Of a DNA stretch of 19,250 nt, positions 1 through 6,960 are shown piece by piece. Position 1 is the first letter of the stretch. The number at the start of each line of letters is the position of its first letter. Source of the DNA: Chloroflexota bacterium (GTDB taxonomy: Bacteria > Chloroflexota > Dehalococcoidia > JAUQQI01). The stretch covers positions 1 through 19,250 of the forward strand of contig JAUQQI010000094.1 of NCBI GenBank assembly GCA_030549955.1. The letters run 5' to 3'. The notes beneath the pieces were generated by a model that worked only from the letters and a program-made list of their open reading frames with translations, had not been told where the DNA came from and did no database searches. Made by a program: the position numbers and the translations under genes.

Positions 1-1130
1 ATTCGCCCTATACACCCAAGCCAGTCGGTACCGGCCCGTATAAGCTGGTCGAGTTTCGGCCCGGAGATATTATCATCGCCGAGATCAACGAAAAATATCA
101 CGTGCCGAACCGGCCTTTCTTCGACCGGCTCGAGCTTAAAGGCGGGGGCGACGCGACCTCGGCCGCCCGGGCGGTTCTCCAGACCGGCGAGTACGATTTT
201 GCCTGGAACATGCAGGTCGAGTGGGATGTGCTTGCCAGCCTTGAAAAGATGGGCATCGGGCGGGTCATTAACTATCCGGGCGCCAGCACCGAACATATTC
301 AGCTAAACTACACTGACCCCTGGACCGAGGTCGACGGCGAGCGTTCCAGCATTAAAACCAGGCATCCCTTCTTCAGCGACCCGCAGGTGCGCAAGGCCTT
401 CAGTTACGCCATCAACCGAAAGCTCATCGTCGACGAGCTGTACGGCGGCGGTGGTCAAGTCGGCATCTACATGGGCTTTAACCCGAAAAAGTACGTCCCC
501 GAAGGGGGTAAGTGGGAGTTTAACCTTGAAAAGGCCGCCCGGATGCTGGATGAGGCCGGCTGGCGGCGGGGTCCGGACGGCATCCGTCAGAAGGACGGCA
601 AACGAATGAAAGTCCTCTTCCAGACCTCGGTTAACCCGGTCCGGCAGAAGACTCAGGCCATCATCAAAAAGGACCTGGAGTCCATTGGTGTCGAGGTCGA
701 GCTCAAGGCCGTCGTCTCCGATGTCTTCTTCTCCAGCGACCCCGGCAACCCCGACACCTATTCTCACTTCTACGCCGACATGCAGATGTATACGACCGGA
801 CCGGGCTCGCCCGACCCCCAGGCGTTTACGGAAAAGTGGTGCTCCTGGCAGGTTGCCCAGAAGGCTAACAACTGGTCTGGCCGGAACATCGAGCGCTACC
901 AGAATCCCGAGTACGACCGGCTCTGGCAGCAGGCCCGAACCGAGATGGACCCGGTCAAGCGGGCCGAGCTCTTCAAGCGGATGAACCAGATGGTCATCGA
1001 CGACGTGGTGGTCATCCCGGTCGTCAACCGCAACGGCCAGGCCGCGGCCAAAAGCAACCTGCGGGGGATGGACCTGACGACCTGGGATTCTAATCTCTGG
1101 AAGCTTGCTTACTGGTACCGGACAAGCTAA
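1..1130 (+). CDS. Peptide/oligopeptide ABC transporter substrate-binding protein (family 5), 3' part only
   Basis: This is the C-terminal part of an extracytoplasmic solute-binding protein of the SBP_bac_5 (DppA/OppA) family, which captures peptides or related solutes and delivers them to the membrane permeases. The reading frame is open from base 3 and runs off the left edge, so the true start and signal peptide are outside the window. About 375 residues are visible, against 500-600 usual for the family. The first visible residues include the PVGTGPYKL segment typical of the family, and the middle has the conserved DPQVRKAFSYAINR stretch near the hinge. The GTG at 102 is only an internal valine codon. 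Two matching permease genes follow at once (23 bp gap to the first), which supports a peptide-type transporter. The actual substrate cannot be read from sequence. Confidence 0.93.
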   Translation, partial: SPYTPKPVGTGPYKLVEFRPGDIIIAEINEKYHVPNRPFFDRLELKGGGDATSAARAVLQTGEYDFAWNMQVEWDVLASLEKMGIGRVINYPGASTEHIQLNYTDPWTEVDGERSSIKTRHPFFSDPQVRKAFSYAINRKLIVDELYGGGGQVGIYMGFNPKKYVPEGGKWEFNLEKAARMLDEAGWRRGPDGIRQKDGKRMKVLFQTSVNPVRQKTQAIIKKDLESIGVEVELKAVVSDVFFSSDPGNPDTYSHFYADMQMYTTGPGSPDPQAFTEKWCSWQVAQKANNWSGRNIERYQNPEYDRLWQQARTEMDPVKRAELFKRMNQMVIDDVVVIPVVNRNGQAAAKSNLRGMDLTTWDSNLWKLAYWYRTS

Positions 1131-1153
1131 CGTAAAATCGCCGGAGGCGGTCG

Positions 1154-2113
1154 TTGACCAAGTATCTTATCCGGCGGCTTATCATCGCGGTGCCCACGTT
1201 GCTGGGCATCAGCGTGGTCATTTTCGTCATCCTGTCCCTGGCCCCCGGCGACCCATTCTCCGAGCTGGCCCTCAACCCCAACGTCCCGGTTGAGGTCCGG
1301 GAGAACCTCCGGCGTCAGCTGGGCATGGATGACCCCATCCATGTCCGGTATGTCAAGTGGCTGACGTCCCTGCTCCAGGGCAACCTGGGTTATTCTTTTG
1401 TGAGCCGGGTCGATGTTACCCAGCTTATCTGGCAGCGTCTGCCGACGACCCTTTTCGTGATGGGCAGTGCCTACGTCATCGCCCTCCTCATCGCGGTTCC
1501 GGTCGGCGTCATCTCGGCTGTCCGCCAGTATTCCTGGCTCGATAATCTGGCAACGACCCTCGCCTTCATCGGCTTCTCCCTGCCAACTTTCTTCACCGGG
1601 CTGATTTTTATCCTGGTCTTCAGCATCTACCTGCGCTGGCTGCCGATGGTCTTTACGACCAACATTCAGGCTACCGGCCCTGCCTGGTTTCTCGAAATCC
1701 TGCGGCATGCGATTATGCCGATTATGGTCCTTGCCCTTTTCGAAGGGGCGGTTCTAACCCGGTATGTTCGGGCCTCGATGCTGGATGTAATCCGGATGGA
1801 CTATATCAACGTGGCCCGGGCCAAGGGGCTCTCCGAACGGGCCGTCATCATCCGCCACGGCCTCCGCAACGCCCTCATCCCGGTTGTCACCATCATGGCC
1901 CTGCAAATTCCGGGCATCTTCACCGGGGCCATCGTCACCGAGCAGATCTTCCGGGTACCCGGAATCGGCTCGCTTTTGATAAGTTCGATCCAGCTTAAAG
2001 ATACGCCCGTTGTAATGGCCATCGTCTTTGCCTATGCCGTTCTGGTCGTGGTATTCAACCTTATCGCCGACCTTGCCTATGGGGTTCTCGACCCCCGCAT
2101 CCGGTATGACTGA
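1154..2113 (+). CDS. Peptide-type ABC transporter permease, DppB/OppB family
   Basis: Inner-membrane permease of 319 residues, the usual DppB length, pairing with the next gene to form the channel. It opens with the typical N-terminal helix (LIRRLIIAVPTLLGIS) followed by the family's SLAPGDP segment. A periplasmic region of roughly 60 residues follows, then five more hydrophobic helices. The cytoplasmic EAA loop that contacts the ATPases lies near residues 215-240 (YINVARAKGLSERAVI), and the C-terminus has the family's EQIFRVPGIGSLL motif. The chosen start is TTG at 1154, with GGAGG at 1143-1147 six bases upstream; no ATG fits as well. The gene sits 23 bp after the binding protein and 14 bp before the second permease, so the three are almost certainly co-transcribed. 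Substrate is inferred only at the level of peptides or peptide-like solutes. Confidence 0.95.
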   Translation: MTKYLIRRLIIAVPTLLGISVVIFVILSLAPGDPFSELALNPNVPVEVRENLRRQLGMDDPIHVRYVKWLTSLLQGNLGYSFVSRVDVTQLIWQRLPTTLFVMGSAYVIALLIAVPVGVISAVRQYSWLDNLATTLAFIGFSLPTFFTGLIFILVFSIYLRWLPMVFTTNIQATGPAWFLEILRHAIMPIMVLALFEGAVLTRYVRASMLDVIRMDYINVARAKGLSERAVIIRHGLRNALIPVVTIMALQIPGIFTGAIVTEQIFRVPGIGSLLISSIQLKDTPVVMAIVFAYAVLVVVFNLIADLAYGVLDPRIRYD

Positions 2114-2127
2114 AGGAGCCTGAACTT

Positions 2128-3069
2128 ATGGCCGCCGGACCCGGCTTTGCCCCAGCCGCTGCCCGAACCGCCGAAGCGGTCCTGGCCCGACCGCCTCGTA
2201 CCCTCTGGGCTGATGCCTGGCGGCAGTTCCGCCGGCACCGCCTGGCGATGTTCGGCCTCTTCGTCCTGAGCTTTATGGTGGTGGCTACGGCTTTTGGCCC
2301 TTTCGTCTACCCGGTCGGATTCAACGAGATCGATATGACCCAGCGGCTTAAGCCTCCGAGTCCGGCCCATCCCCTCGGCACCGACGACCTGGGTCAGGAC
2401 ATCCTCGCCCGAATCCTGTTCGGCGGGCGGGTTTCCATCGCCGTCGGCCTGGCGGCCATGTTTATTGCCGTGACCATTGGCACGGCGGTCGGCGCCGTCT
2501 CCGGCTATTTTGGTGGCACCGTGGACCAGGTCCTGATGCGGCTTACGGACCTCTTCATTGCTCTGCCGCCCTTACCCCTCCTGCTGCTGGTTATTTACCT
2601 GTTCCGGGACCCGGTCCGGAACGTCTTTGGCCCCGAGCTGGGCATCTTCCTGCTGATGGTGACCGTCATCGGTAGCCTGCGGTGGATGCCGGTGGCCCGC
2701 CTCGTTCGGGCCTCATTTTTGTCCATCAAAGAGAAAGAATTTATCGAGGCCGCCCGGTGTATCGGGGTGCCCGGCTTCCGGATGGCCGTCGTCCACATGC
2801 TGCCCAATGCCCTCAGCCCGGTCATCGTCGCCGCCTCCCTGGGGGTCGCCGCCGCCATCCTGCAGGAGTCGACCCTCTCATTCCTGGGCCTGGGCTTTCC
2901 CCCGGACATGCCCACCTGGGGCCGGTTGCTCTTTGACGCCAAGGACCGGCTTGATATGGCGCCCCACTGGGCCATCTTCCCCGGCCTGGCTATTTTCCTG
3001 ACGGTCCTTTCGATAAACTTCATCGGCGACGGCCTGCGGGACGCCCTTGACCCCCGCAAGGTAAGCTGA
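2128..3069 (+). CDS. Peptide-type ABC transporter permease, DppC/OppC family
   Basis: Second inner-membrane permease of the importer, 313 residues. The N-terminal cytoplasmic tail is followed by the family's WRQFRRHRLAMFGL segment and first helix, then the HPLGTDDLGQDILAR signature near residues 78-95. The EAA loop is near residues 203-225 (EFIEAARCIGVPGFRM), followed by ESTLSFLGLGFPPDMPTWG, a hallmark of the DppC group. The ATG at 2128 has GGAG about ten bases upstream. Dpp/Opp operons commonly continue with two ATPase genes (DppD and DppF). Here none follows, and a serine hydrolase gene comes next instead. The ATPases may lie upstream of the window or elsewhere in the genome. Confidence 0.95.
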   Translation: MAAGPGFAPAAARTAEAVLARPPRTLWADAWRQFRRHRLAMFGLFVLSFMVVATAFGPFVYPVGFNEIDMTQRLKPPSPAHPLGTDDLGQDILARILFGGRVSIAVGLAAMFIAVTIGTAVGAVSGYFGGTVDQVLMRLTDLFIALPPLPLLLLVIYLFRDPVRNVFGPELGIFLLMVTVIGSLRWMPVARLVRASFLSIKEKEFIEAARCIGVPGFRMAVVHMLPNALSPVIVAASLGVAAAILQESTLSFLGLGFPPDMPTWGRLLFDAKDRLDMAPHWAIFPGLAIFLTVLSINFIGDGLRDALDPRKVS

Positions 3070-3112
3070 CGGCCGTTTCGGGGGCAGGCTCCGCCGGCTG
3101 AATGGTCCGGGG

Positions 3113-3135
3113 TATACTCTACCGACACCTGTCGG
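3113..3135 (+). promoter_or_regulatory. Possible -10 element and adjacent dyad before the serine hydrolase gene
   Basis: TATACT at 3113-3118 matches five of six bases of the -10 consensus. It is followed at 3122-3135 by a near-perfect dyad with 6 bp arms (CCGACA and TGTCGG), placed where transcription would start. No good -35 box is seen upstream. The dyad could be an operator or a short RNA hairpin just before the ribosome binding site. The call rests on pattern only. Confidence 0.3.
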
Positions 3136-3150
3136 CCGGAGGAGGAGCCC

Positions 3151-4014
3151 GTGGCAGACCTGGATAACCTGACCCGCCGCCTGAATGCCCTCTGCGACCG
3201 CTACCCGTTCCATACCGGCTGGTACCTGAAGGACCTGGCCTCCGGGGCCGAAGCCGACCGGAACGGCCACATCGTTGTACCCTCAGCTAGCACCCGGAAA
3301 ATCTCCATCCTAGTGGCCGCCCTGAAGGCCGTCAACGGGGGCCGCTTCCGCCTCGACCAGCCGGTTGAAATCCAGGCGAAATATCAGAACAACGACTCCG
3401 GGTGCTTTCAGCATCTCCAGCCCGGGTTCACCATCCAGTTCCGGGACTGCCTGGTCATGATGATCATCGTAAGTGACAACACCTGTACCGGAACCGTGGT
3501 GGACATGCTCGGTCTCGACTATATCAACGACTTCTGCCGCTCCATCGGCATGACCGGCACAACCCACCGGAACGGCATCCCGCCCCGGCCCCTCCCCTGG
3601 GACCACCCCCTCGAAATCGTCAACACCACGACGCCTGCCGATGTCGGCCGCCTGCTCGACCTTATCGTCCGGGGAGCCCGGGATGAGGCGACGGCCGCCC
3701 GCCTCGGGGTAACCCCCGACCTCTGCCGGTATGCCCTTGAGATTCTCTCCTGGCAGAAGCTCCGGAGCCGGCTGCCGTCCCAGCTTCCGGCCGGAACGAA
3801 AGTTGCCCATAAGACGGGGACCGGCGCCCGGAATTACAACGACGCCGGGGTCGTTTTTGCCGGGGGCCAGCCCCGGTTTATCCTGACCGTCTTCACCGAG
3901 CACGTGCCGCCGGAACTTCCGGACGGGACTCCGGGCCACTACGCCGCCACATTCCTTATCGGCCGGCTGGCCCGGGTCTGCTGGGACTTCCTGGTCGGGG
4001 ACCGAATGGACTAG
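3151..4014 (+). CDS. Class A beta-lactamase-fold serine hydrolase
   Basis: A 287-residue member of the serine beta-lactamase / penicillin-binding-protein-like superfamily. The three catalytic boxes are clear: S47-T-R-K50 (SxxK, nucleophile and base), S108-D-N110, and K221-T-G223. The class A ExxLN motif of the omega loop is not evident: only W-D-H-P-L-E155-I-V-N separates the middle of the protein from the conserved TTTP segment, so the loop looks shortened and beta-lactamase activity is doubtful. The N-terminus (MADLDNLTRRLN) has no signal peptide or lipobox, which is unusual for a family that mostly works outside the membrane. The GTG start at 3151 is supported by the GGAGGAGGAG run at 3138-3147. 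It follows the peptide permeases by about 80 bp and may act as a peptidase or amidase on imported substrate; that role is inference. Confidence 0.85.
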   Translation: MADLDNLTRRLNALCDRYPFHTGWYLKDLASGAEADRNGHIVVPSASTRKISILVAALKAVNGGRFRLDQPVEIQAKYQNNDSGCFQHLQPGFTIQFRDCLVMMIIVSDNTCTGTVVDMLGLDYINDFCRSIGMTGTTHRNGIPPRPLPWDHPLEIVNTTTPADVGRLLDLIVRGARDEATAARLGVTPDLCRYALEILSWQKLRSRLPSQLPAGTKVAHKTGTGARNYNDAGVVFAGGQPRFILTVFTEHVPPELPDGTPGHYAATFLIGRLARVCWDFLVGDRMD

Positions 4015-4049
4015 CCGCCCGGCTCGCCGGCGAGGTAAATTAATTAGCG

Positions 4050-4871
4050 GTGTCGTTTATTGAAATAACTGTGGACCCGGTGGTCTTTTCGCTGGGCGGC
4101 TACGCCCTGCGCTGGTACGGGGTCTTCCTCGCCCTGGGCCTTGTAACTGGCCTTGGGGTCGCCGTCCGGGAGGCCCGACGCCGGGGCCTATCCGAAGACG
4201 GGGTAAACAGTGCCGCGTTCTGGGGCCTGCTGGCCGGGCTCGTTGCGGCCCGGCTCTCCCACGTGGCTGACTACGCCGAATACTACCGGCTCAATCCCCA
4301 GCTTATTGTGGCCCTTCACCAGGGCGGAATGTCGCTCCTTGGGGGGCTCCTGGTGGGGGGCGGGGTCGTGGCCCTGGTCTGCCGCCGCCGGGGACTTCCC
4401 CCGGCGGCCGCGCTGGATGCCGCCGCACCGGGACTCGCCCTTGGGGTCAGCGTCGGGCGGCTCGGAAGCCTCATAAACGGTGATGCCGCCGGGAATCCGG
4501 TGACCTTGCCCTGGGCCGTGGTCTACCCCCCCCCGGATTCCCTCGCCTACCAGCTCGACCTCCCCGTCCACCCCTACCCGGCCTACGAAATCCTCCTCGG
4601 CCTCGGGATCTTCGGCCTTCTGGTGGCGGCCGGGCCCCACCTCCGTCGGCCGGGGACCGCCTTCGGACTCTGGGCGGTCCTGTTTAGCCTCGGCCGGCTC
4701 GCCCTTACCCTGACCCGGCCGGAACCCGCGCCCCTTTTCGGCATTCGGCAGAGCCAGCTTTTCAGCGCGGTCCTGGCTGTGGTTGGCCTTGTAGTTCTCT
4801 GGCAGTCAGTCCGCCGCCCGGCGGCCCCGGCCGCCGGGCGCGTCACCCCGGTGACCGGACATGGACCGTAG
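4050..4871 (+). CDS. lgt: Prolipoprotein diacylglyceryl transferase (divergent)
   Basis: Membrane enzyme that transfers diacylglycerol from phosphatidylglycerol to the lipobox cysteine of prolipoproteins, the first step of lipoprotein maturation. At 273 residues with about seven hydrophobic helices it has the normal family size. Family features seen are IEITVDPVVF at the N-terminus, R21-W-Y-G, H90-Q-G-G-M-S, the signature G-R137-L-G-S-L-I-N-G-D-A-A-G148, LPWAVVYPP, and HPYPAYEI. Several positions differ from Escherichia coli Lgt. The residue aligned with H103 is L97, N146 aligns with S140, E151 with D145, and the Glu of the last signature helix is Thr. The GTG start at 4050 has only a distant GAGGT (4033-4037); GTG at 4071 is an alternative. 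The last 11 bases overlap the next gene. The stop follows a proline/alanine-rich cytoplasmic tail. Confidence 0.9.
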   Translation: MSFIEITVDPVVFSLGGYALRWYGVFLALGLVTGLGVAVREARRRGLSEDGVNSAAFWGLLAGLVAARLSHVADYAEYYRLNPQLIVALHQGGMSLLGGLLVGGGVVALVCRRRGLPPAAALDAAAPGLALGVSVGRLGSLINGDAAGNPVTLPWAVVYPPPDSLAYQLDLPVHPYPAYEILLGLGIFGLLVAAGPHLRRPGTAFGLWAVLFSLGRLALTLTRPEPAPLFGIRQSQLFSAVLAVVGLVVLWQSVRRPAAPAAGRVTPVTGHGP

Positions 4872-5541
4872 GGATCCGGCCTACGACCTCTATTTAGACT
4901 CGCTCAACGTCGGGCCGCGGCGCCGGGCCTTTGACCGGCTCGTGGTCAACTTCGTCGACGGCCTGGTGACATTCATCGCCCGCCACTGGCTCGCCCTGGC
5001 AAACCTGGGCCTCCTCGCCTTCATGCTGCCGCCGTTTCTCGCTCCTCTCCTGATGGCTGCCGGCTACGATGTTCCGGCCCGGCTCATCTACTTCGCTTAC
5101 CGCGTTACCTGCCACCAGCTGCCGACCCGAAGTTACTTTCTCTTCGGCCGCCAGCCCGTCTATTCTCCCGAAGAGCTTGGCCCCTTTCTGAACCCCGTCG
5201 ACCCGGCCGCGTTCCTGGGTAACCCGGACCTGGGCTTTAAAGTCGCCTTCTGTGAGCGGGATGTCGCGATCTACGGGGTAATGTTGCTGGCCGGGCTTGT
5301 CTATGGCCTGCTTCGGGGCCGGATCCGGGCCCTCGACTGGCGCGTCTTTCTGGTGCTTATCCTGCCCCTGGCCATTGACGGGACAACGCAACTGGTTGGT
5401 CTGCGGGAAAGTGACTGGCTCCTCCGCACAGTGACCGGGGCCCTCTTCGGGGTCGGCTGGGTCTGGCTGGCTTACCCCCGGGTCGACCGGGCGATGGAGG
5501 CCGTCCTTAACCCGACCGGACCGGCTTCATCTCCTCCCTGA
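4861..5541 (+). CDS. DUF2085 family integral membrane protein
   Basis: A 226-residue polytopic membrane protein with the DUF2085 pattern: C84-H-Q-x-P-x-R-S after the second helix, C131-x-R-D-x-A-I-Y before the third, then PLAIDGTTQLVGLRESDWLLR and a TGALFG segment before the last helix. The conserved Cys/His/Asp set looks like a possible metal or redox site, but the family has no established biochemical function that I know of. The ATG at 4861 lies inside the end of lgt (11 bp overlap), so the two are translationally coupled. That pairing suggests a role in the envelope, perhaps in lipoprotein or membrane-lipid handling; this is inference from position only. The N-terminal ~35 residues are hydrophilic and charged. 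Confidence 0.88.
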   Translation: MDRRDPAYDLYLDSLNVGPRRRAFDRLVVNFVDGLVTFIARHWLALANLGLLAFMLPPFLAPLLMAAGYDVPARLIYFAYRVTCHQLPTRSYFLFGRQPVYSPEELGPFLNPVDPAAFLGNPDLGFKVAFCERDVAIYGVMLLAGLVYGLLRGRIRALDWRVFLVLILPLAIDGTTQLVGLRESDWLLRTVTGALFGVGWVWLAYPRVDRAMEAVLNPTGPASSPP

Positions 5542-5550
5542 CGTCTGTCA

Positions 5551-5565
5551 GGCCGCTAAGCGGCC
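5551..5565 (+). terminator. Short GC hairpin between convergent genes
   Basis: GGCCGC-TAA-GCGGCC forms a 6 bp GC stem with a three-base loop, ten bases after the stop of the DUF2085 gene. The region lies between convergent transcripts, where a terminator is expected. There is no T-run on either side, so intrinsic termination is unproven. The rest of the 145 bp intergenic stretch holds only the separate 12 bp palindrome AACAACGTTGTT at 5604-5615. Confidence 0.3.
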
Positions 5566-5686
5566 CGACCAGCCCGCCTGGGGGCGGTCCCGGTAAGCGC
5601 CGCAACAACGTTGTTCCCCCGGGGTGGCTTGCCGGCCACTGGCAGAAAGACGGCCAGGGACCGAACCCGCGGTCAGCCGCCTGAAC

Positions 5687-6490
5687 TCAGTCGGCCGAAG
5701 GGCGGGGCGCCCGTCCGGCCGGGGCGCGCCGCCGGGACCAGAACAGGCGAAGGCCGAAATCGACCAGCCCGGGCGCCAGGGTGTTCAGGACGACCAGCGG
5801 CCAGTAGTACCGGGGAATTACGACTTCTCGCCGGGGATGCCGGATCAGTGAGGCGATGGCGCTGGCAACAAGCTCAGGCCCGGGGGTCGGGATCCAGCCC
5901 GGCGCAACCCCGCCCTGCTCGACCATATCGGTCCGGATGAAGCCGGGCGAGACGACCGAGACCCGAACTCCCAGGGGCCCGACCTCCCGGCGCAAGCCCT
6001 CGGCCAGGGCGAGCAGCCCGGCCTTAGTTACCGAGTATACGGTGAGCGGGGGAATCGGGATGTGGCCGGCGACCGAGCTTACAAAGATGATATGGCCGGA
6101 CCGGCGCTCGAGCATGTGGGGCAGAACCCGGCGGGTAAGCCGGATCGGCCCGAGCAGGTTCGTTCCAAAAAGCCGGTCGACCAACTCGTCCGACGTCCGG
6201 GCAACTTCAGACGGGTCGCCGACGCCGGCATTATTTACCAGAACATCGACCCGGCCGAAAACTTCCAGGGTCCGCTCAACAAGCCGGTCAAGCTGGTAGG
6301 GGTCGGTAATATCAGTGGGAACTGCCAGGGCCATCTGGCCCTGCCGGCTAAGGTCAGCCTCGAGGCCGAAGAGGGCCTCTGCAGACCGGGCCGCCAGCAC
6401 AACTTTTGCACCCTGGCCGGCCAGAAGCCGGGCTGTGGCGGCCCCGATGCCCCGGGAGGCTCCGGTAACGATAATCACCAGGTCCTTCAT
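5687..6490 (-). CDS. Short-chain dehydrogenase/reductase (SDR) family oxidoreductase
   Basis: Classical SDR of 267 residues, an NAD(P)(H)-dependent alcohol dehydrogenase or ketoreductase with a Rossmann fold. Visible motifs are TGASRGIG near residues 9-16 (cofactor binding), NNAG near 86-89, and the catalytic tetrad N111, S139, Y152 and K156 (the YSVTK box), followed by SPGFIRTDM. The R13 and R35 positions suggest NADP(H) preference, which is only a tendency. The C-terminal 50 residues are hydrophobic then very basic (WSRRRAPAGRAPR), so it may associate with the membrane. The ATG at 6490 shares its A with the TGA stop of the upstream VOC gene (TGATG), with GAGGGG just before it; a GTG one codon earlier is possible. 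Substrate is not identifiable. It is last in the sirtuin-VOC-SDR transcript. Confidence 0.92.
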   Translation of the reverse strand: MKDLVIIVTGASRGIGAATARLLAGQGAKVVLAARSAEALFGLEADLSRQGQMALAVPTDITDPYQLDRLVERTLEVFGRVDVLVNNAGVGDPSEVARTSDELVDRLFGTNLLGPIRLTRRVLPHMLERRSGHIIFVSSVAGHIPIPPLTVYSVTKAGLLALAEGLRREVGPLGVRVSVVSPGFIRTDMVEQGGVAPGWIPTPGPELVASAIASLIRHPRREVVIPRYYWPLVVLNTLAPGLVDFGLRLFWSRRRAPAGRAPRPSAD

Positions 6491-6933
6491 CACCCCTCAG
6501 AACGTTCCCGGGGCCCTTCCCCGGCTGATACCCGCTCAGTCAGCTGGATAAGCATCCCGAAAAACCCGACCGGGTGGATAAACGCTTCCCGGTATGAGGC
6601 TGTCTGCCGGCCCCGCAGAACCCGGAACCCCAGGCTTTCGAGCTTTGCGATGAAGCCGTCGAGGTTGGTAACTTCAAGGGTCACGTGGTGGAGGCCCTCG
6701 CCCCGTTCGGAAAGAAACCGGCTCAGAAAAGAATCTGGCCGGGTCGGACTTATAAGCTCGAAGCGGCTTCCGGACCCGAGGCTGAAGACCACCCCCCGGA
6801 ATCCGTCCCGGTCGTTTTCAAACCGGCGGAAGTCGCCAATCCCGAATATCTCCCGAAAGACTTCGAGGGTCCGTTCCAGGTCGCGAACTGCCGCCGCGAC
6901 GTGGTCGACTCGGAGGACTTTCGGTTCGTTCAT
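6490..6933 (-). CDS. VOC (glyoxalase) family protein, methylmalonyl-CoA-epimerase-like
   Basis: A 147-residue vicinal-oxygen-chelate protein with two beta-alpha-beta-beta-beta modules. It most resembles methylmalonyl-CoA epimerase: DHVAAAVRDLE at the start, FELISP, FLSERGEGLHHV in the middle, and AFIHPVGFFGMLIQL at the end. The four likely metal ligands are H11, E59, H83 and Q130. Epimerases usually carry Gln or Glu at the second site and Glu at the last, so the final ligand here is Gln where Glu is expected, which makes the exact reaction uncertain. The ATG at 6931-6933 is preceded by GAGGAAGGAG. It lies 27 bp after the sirtuin stop and overlaps the SDR start by one base, so all three are probably co-expressed. 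Alternatives are another VOC isomerase, lyase or dioxygenase. Confidence 0.85.
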   Translation of the reverse strand: MNEPKVLRVDHVAAAVRDLERTLEVFREIFGIGDFRRFENDRDGFRGVVFSLGSGSRFELISPTRPDSFLSRFLSERGEGLHHVTLEVTNLDGFIAKLESLGFRVLRGRQTASYREAFIHPVGFFGMLIQLTERVSAGEGPRERSEG

Positions 6934-6960
6934 CTCCTTCCTCGTCCGGGCTGACGGGTT

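Noticed and set aside
303..767. Open frame on the minus strand, 154 codons
   Set aside because: It lies entirely inside the substrate-binding-protein gene, shows no family motif, and is a by-product of high GC content.
5611..5940. Plus-strand open frames in the SDR 3' region
   Set aside because: They are antisense to the SDR gene and rich in Arg/Gly/Pro, with no recognisable domain or ribosome site.
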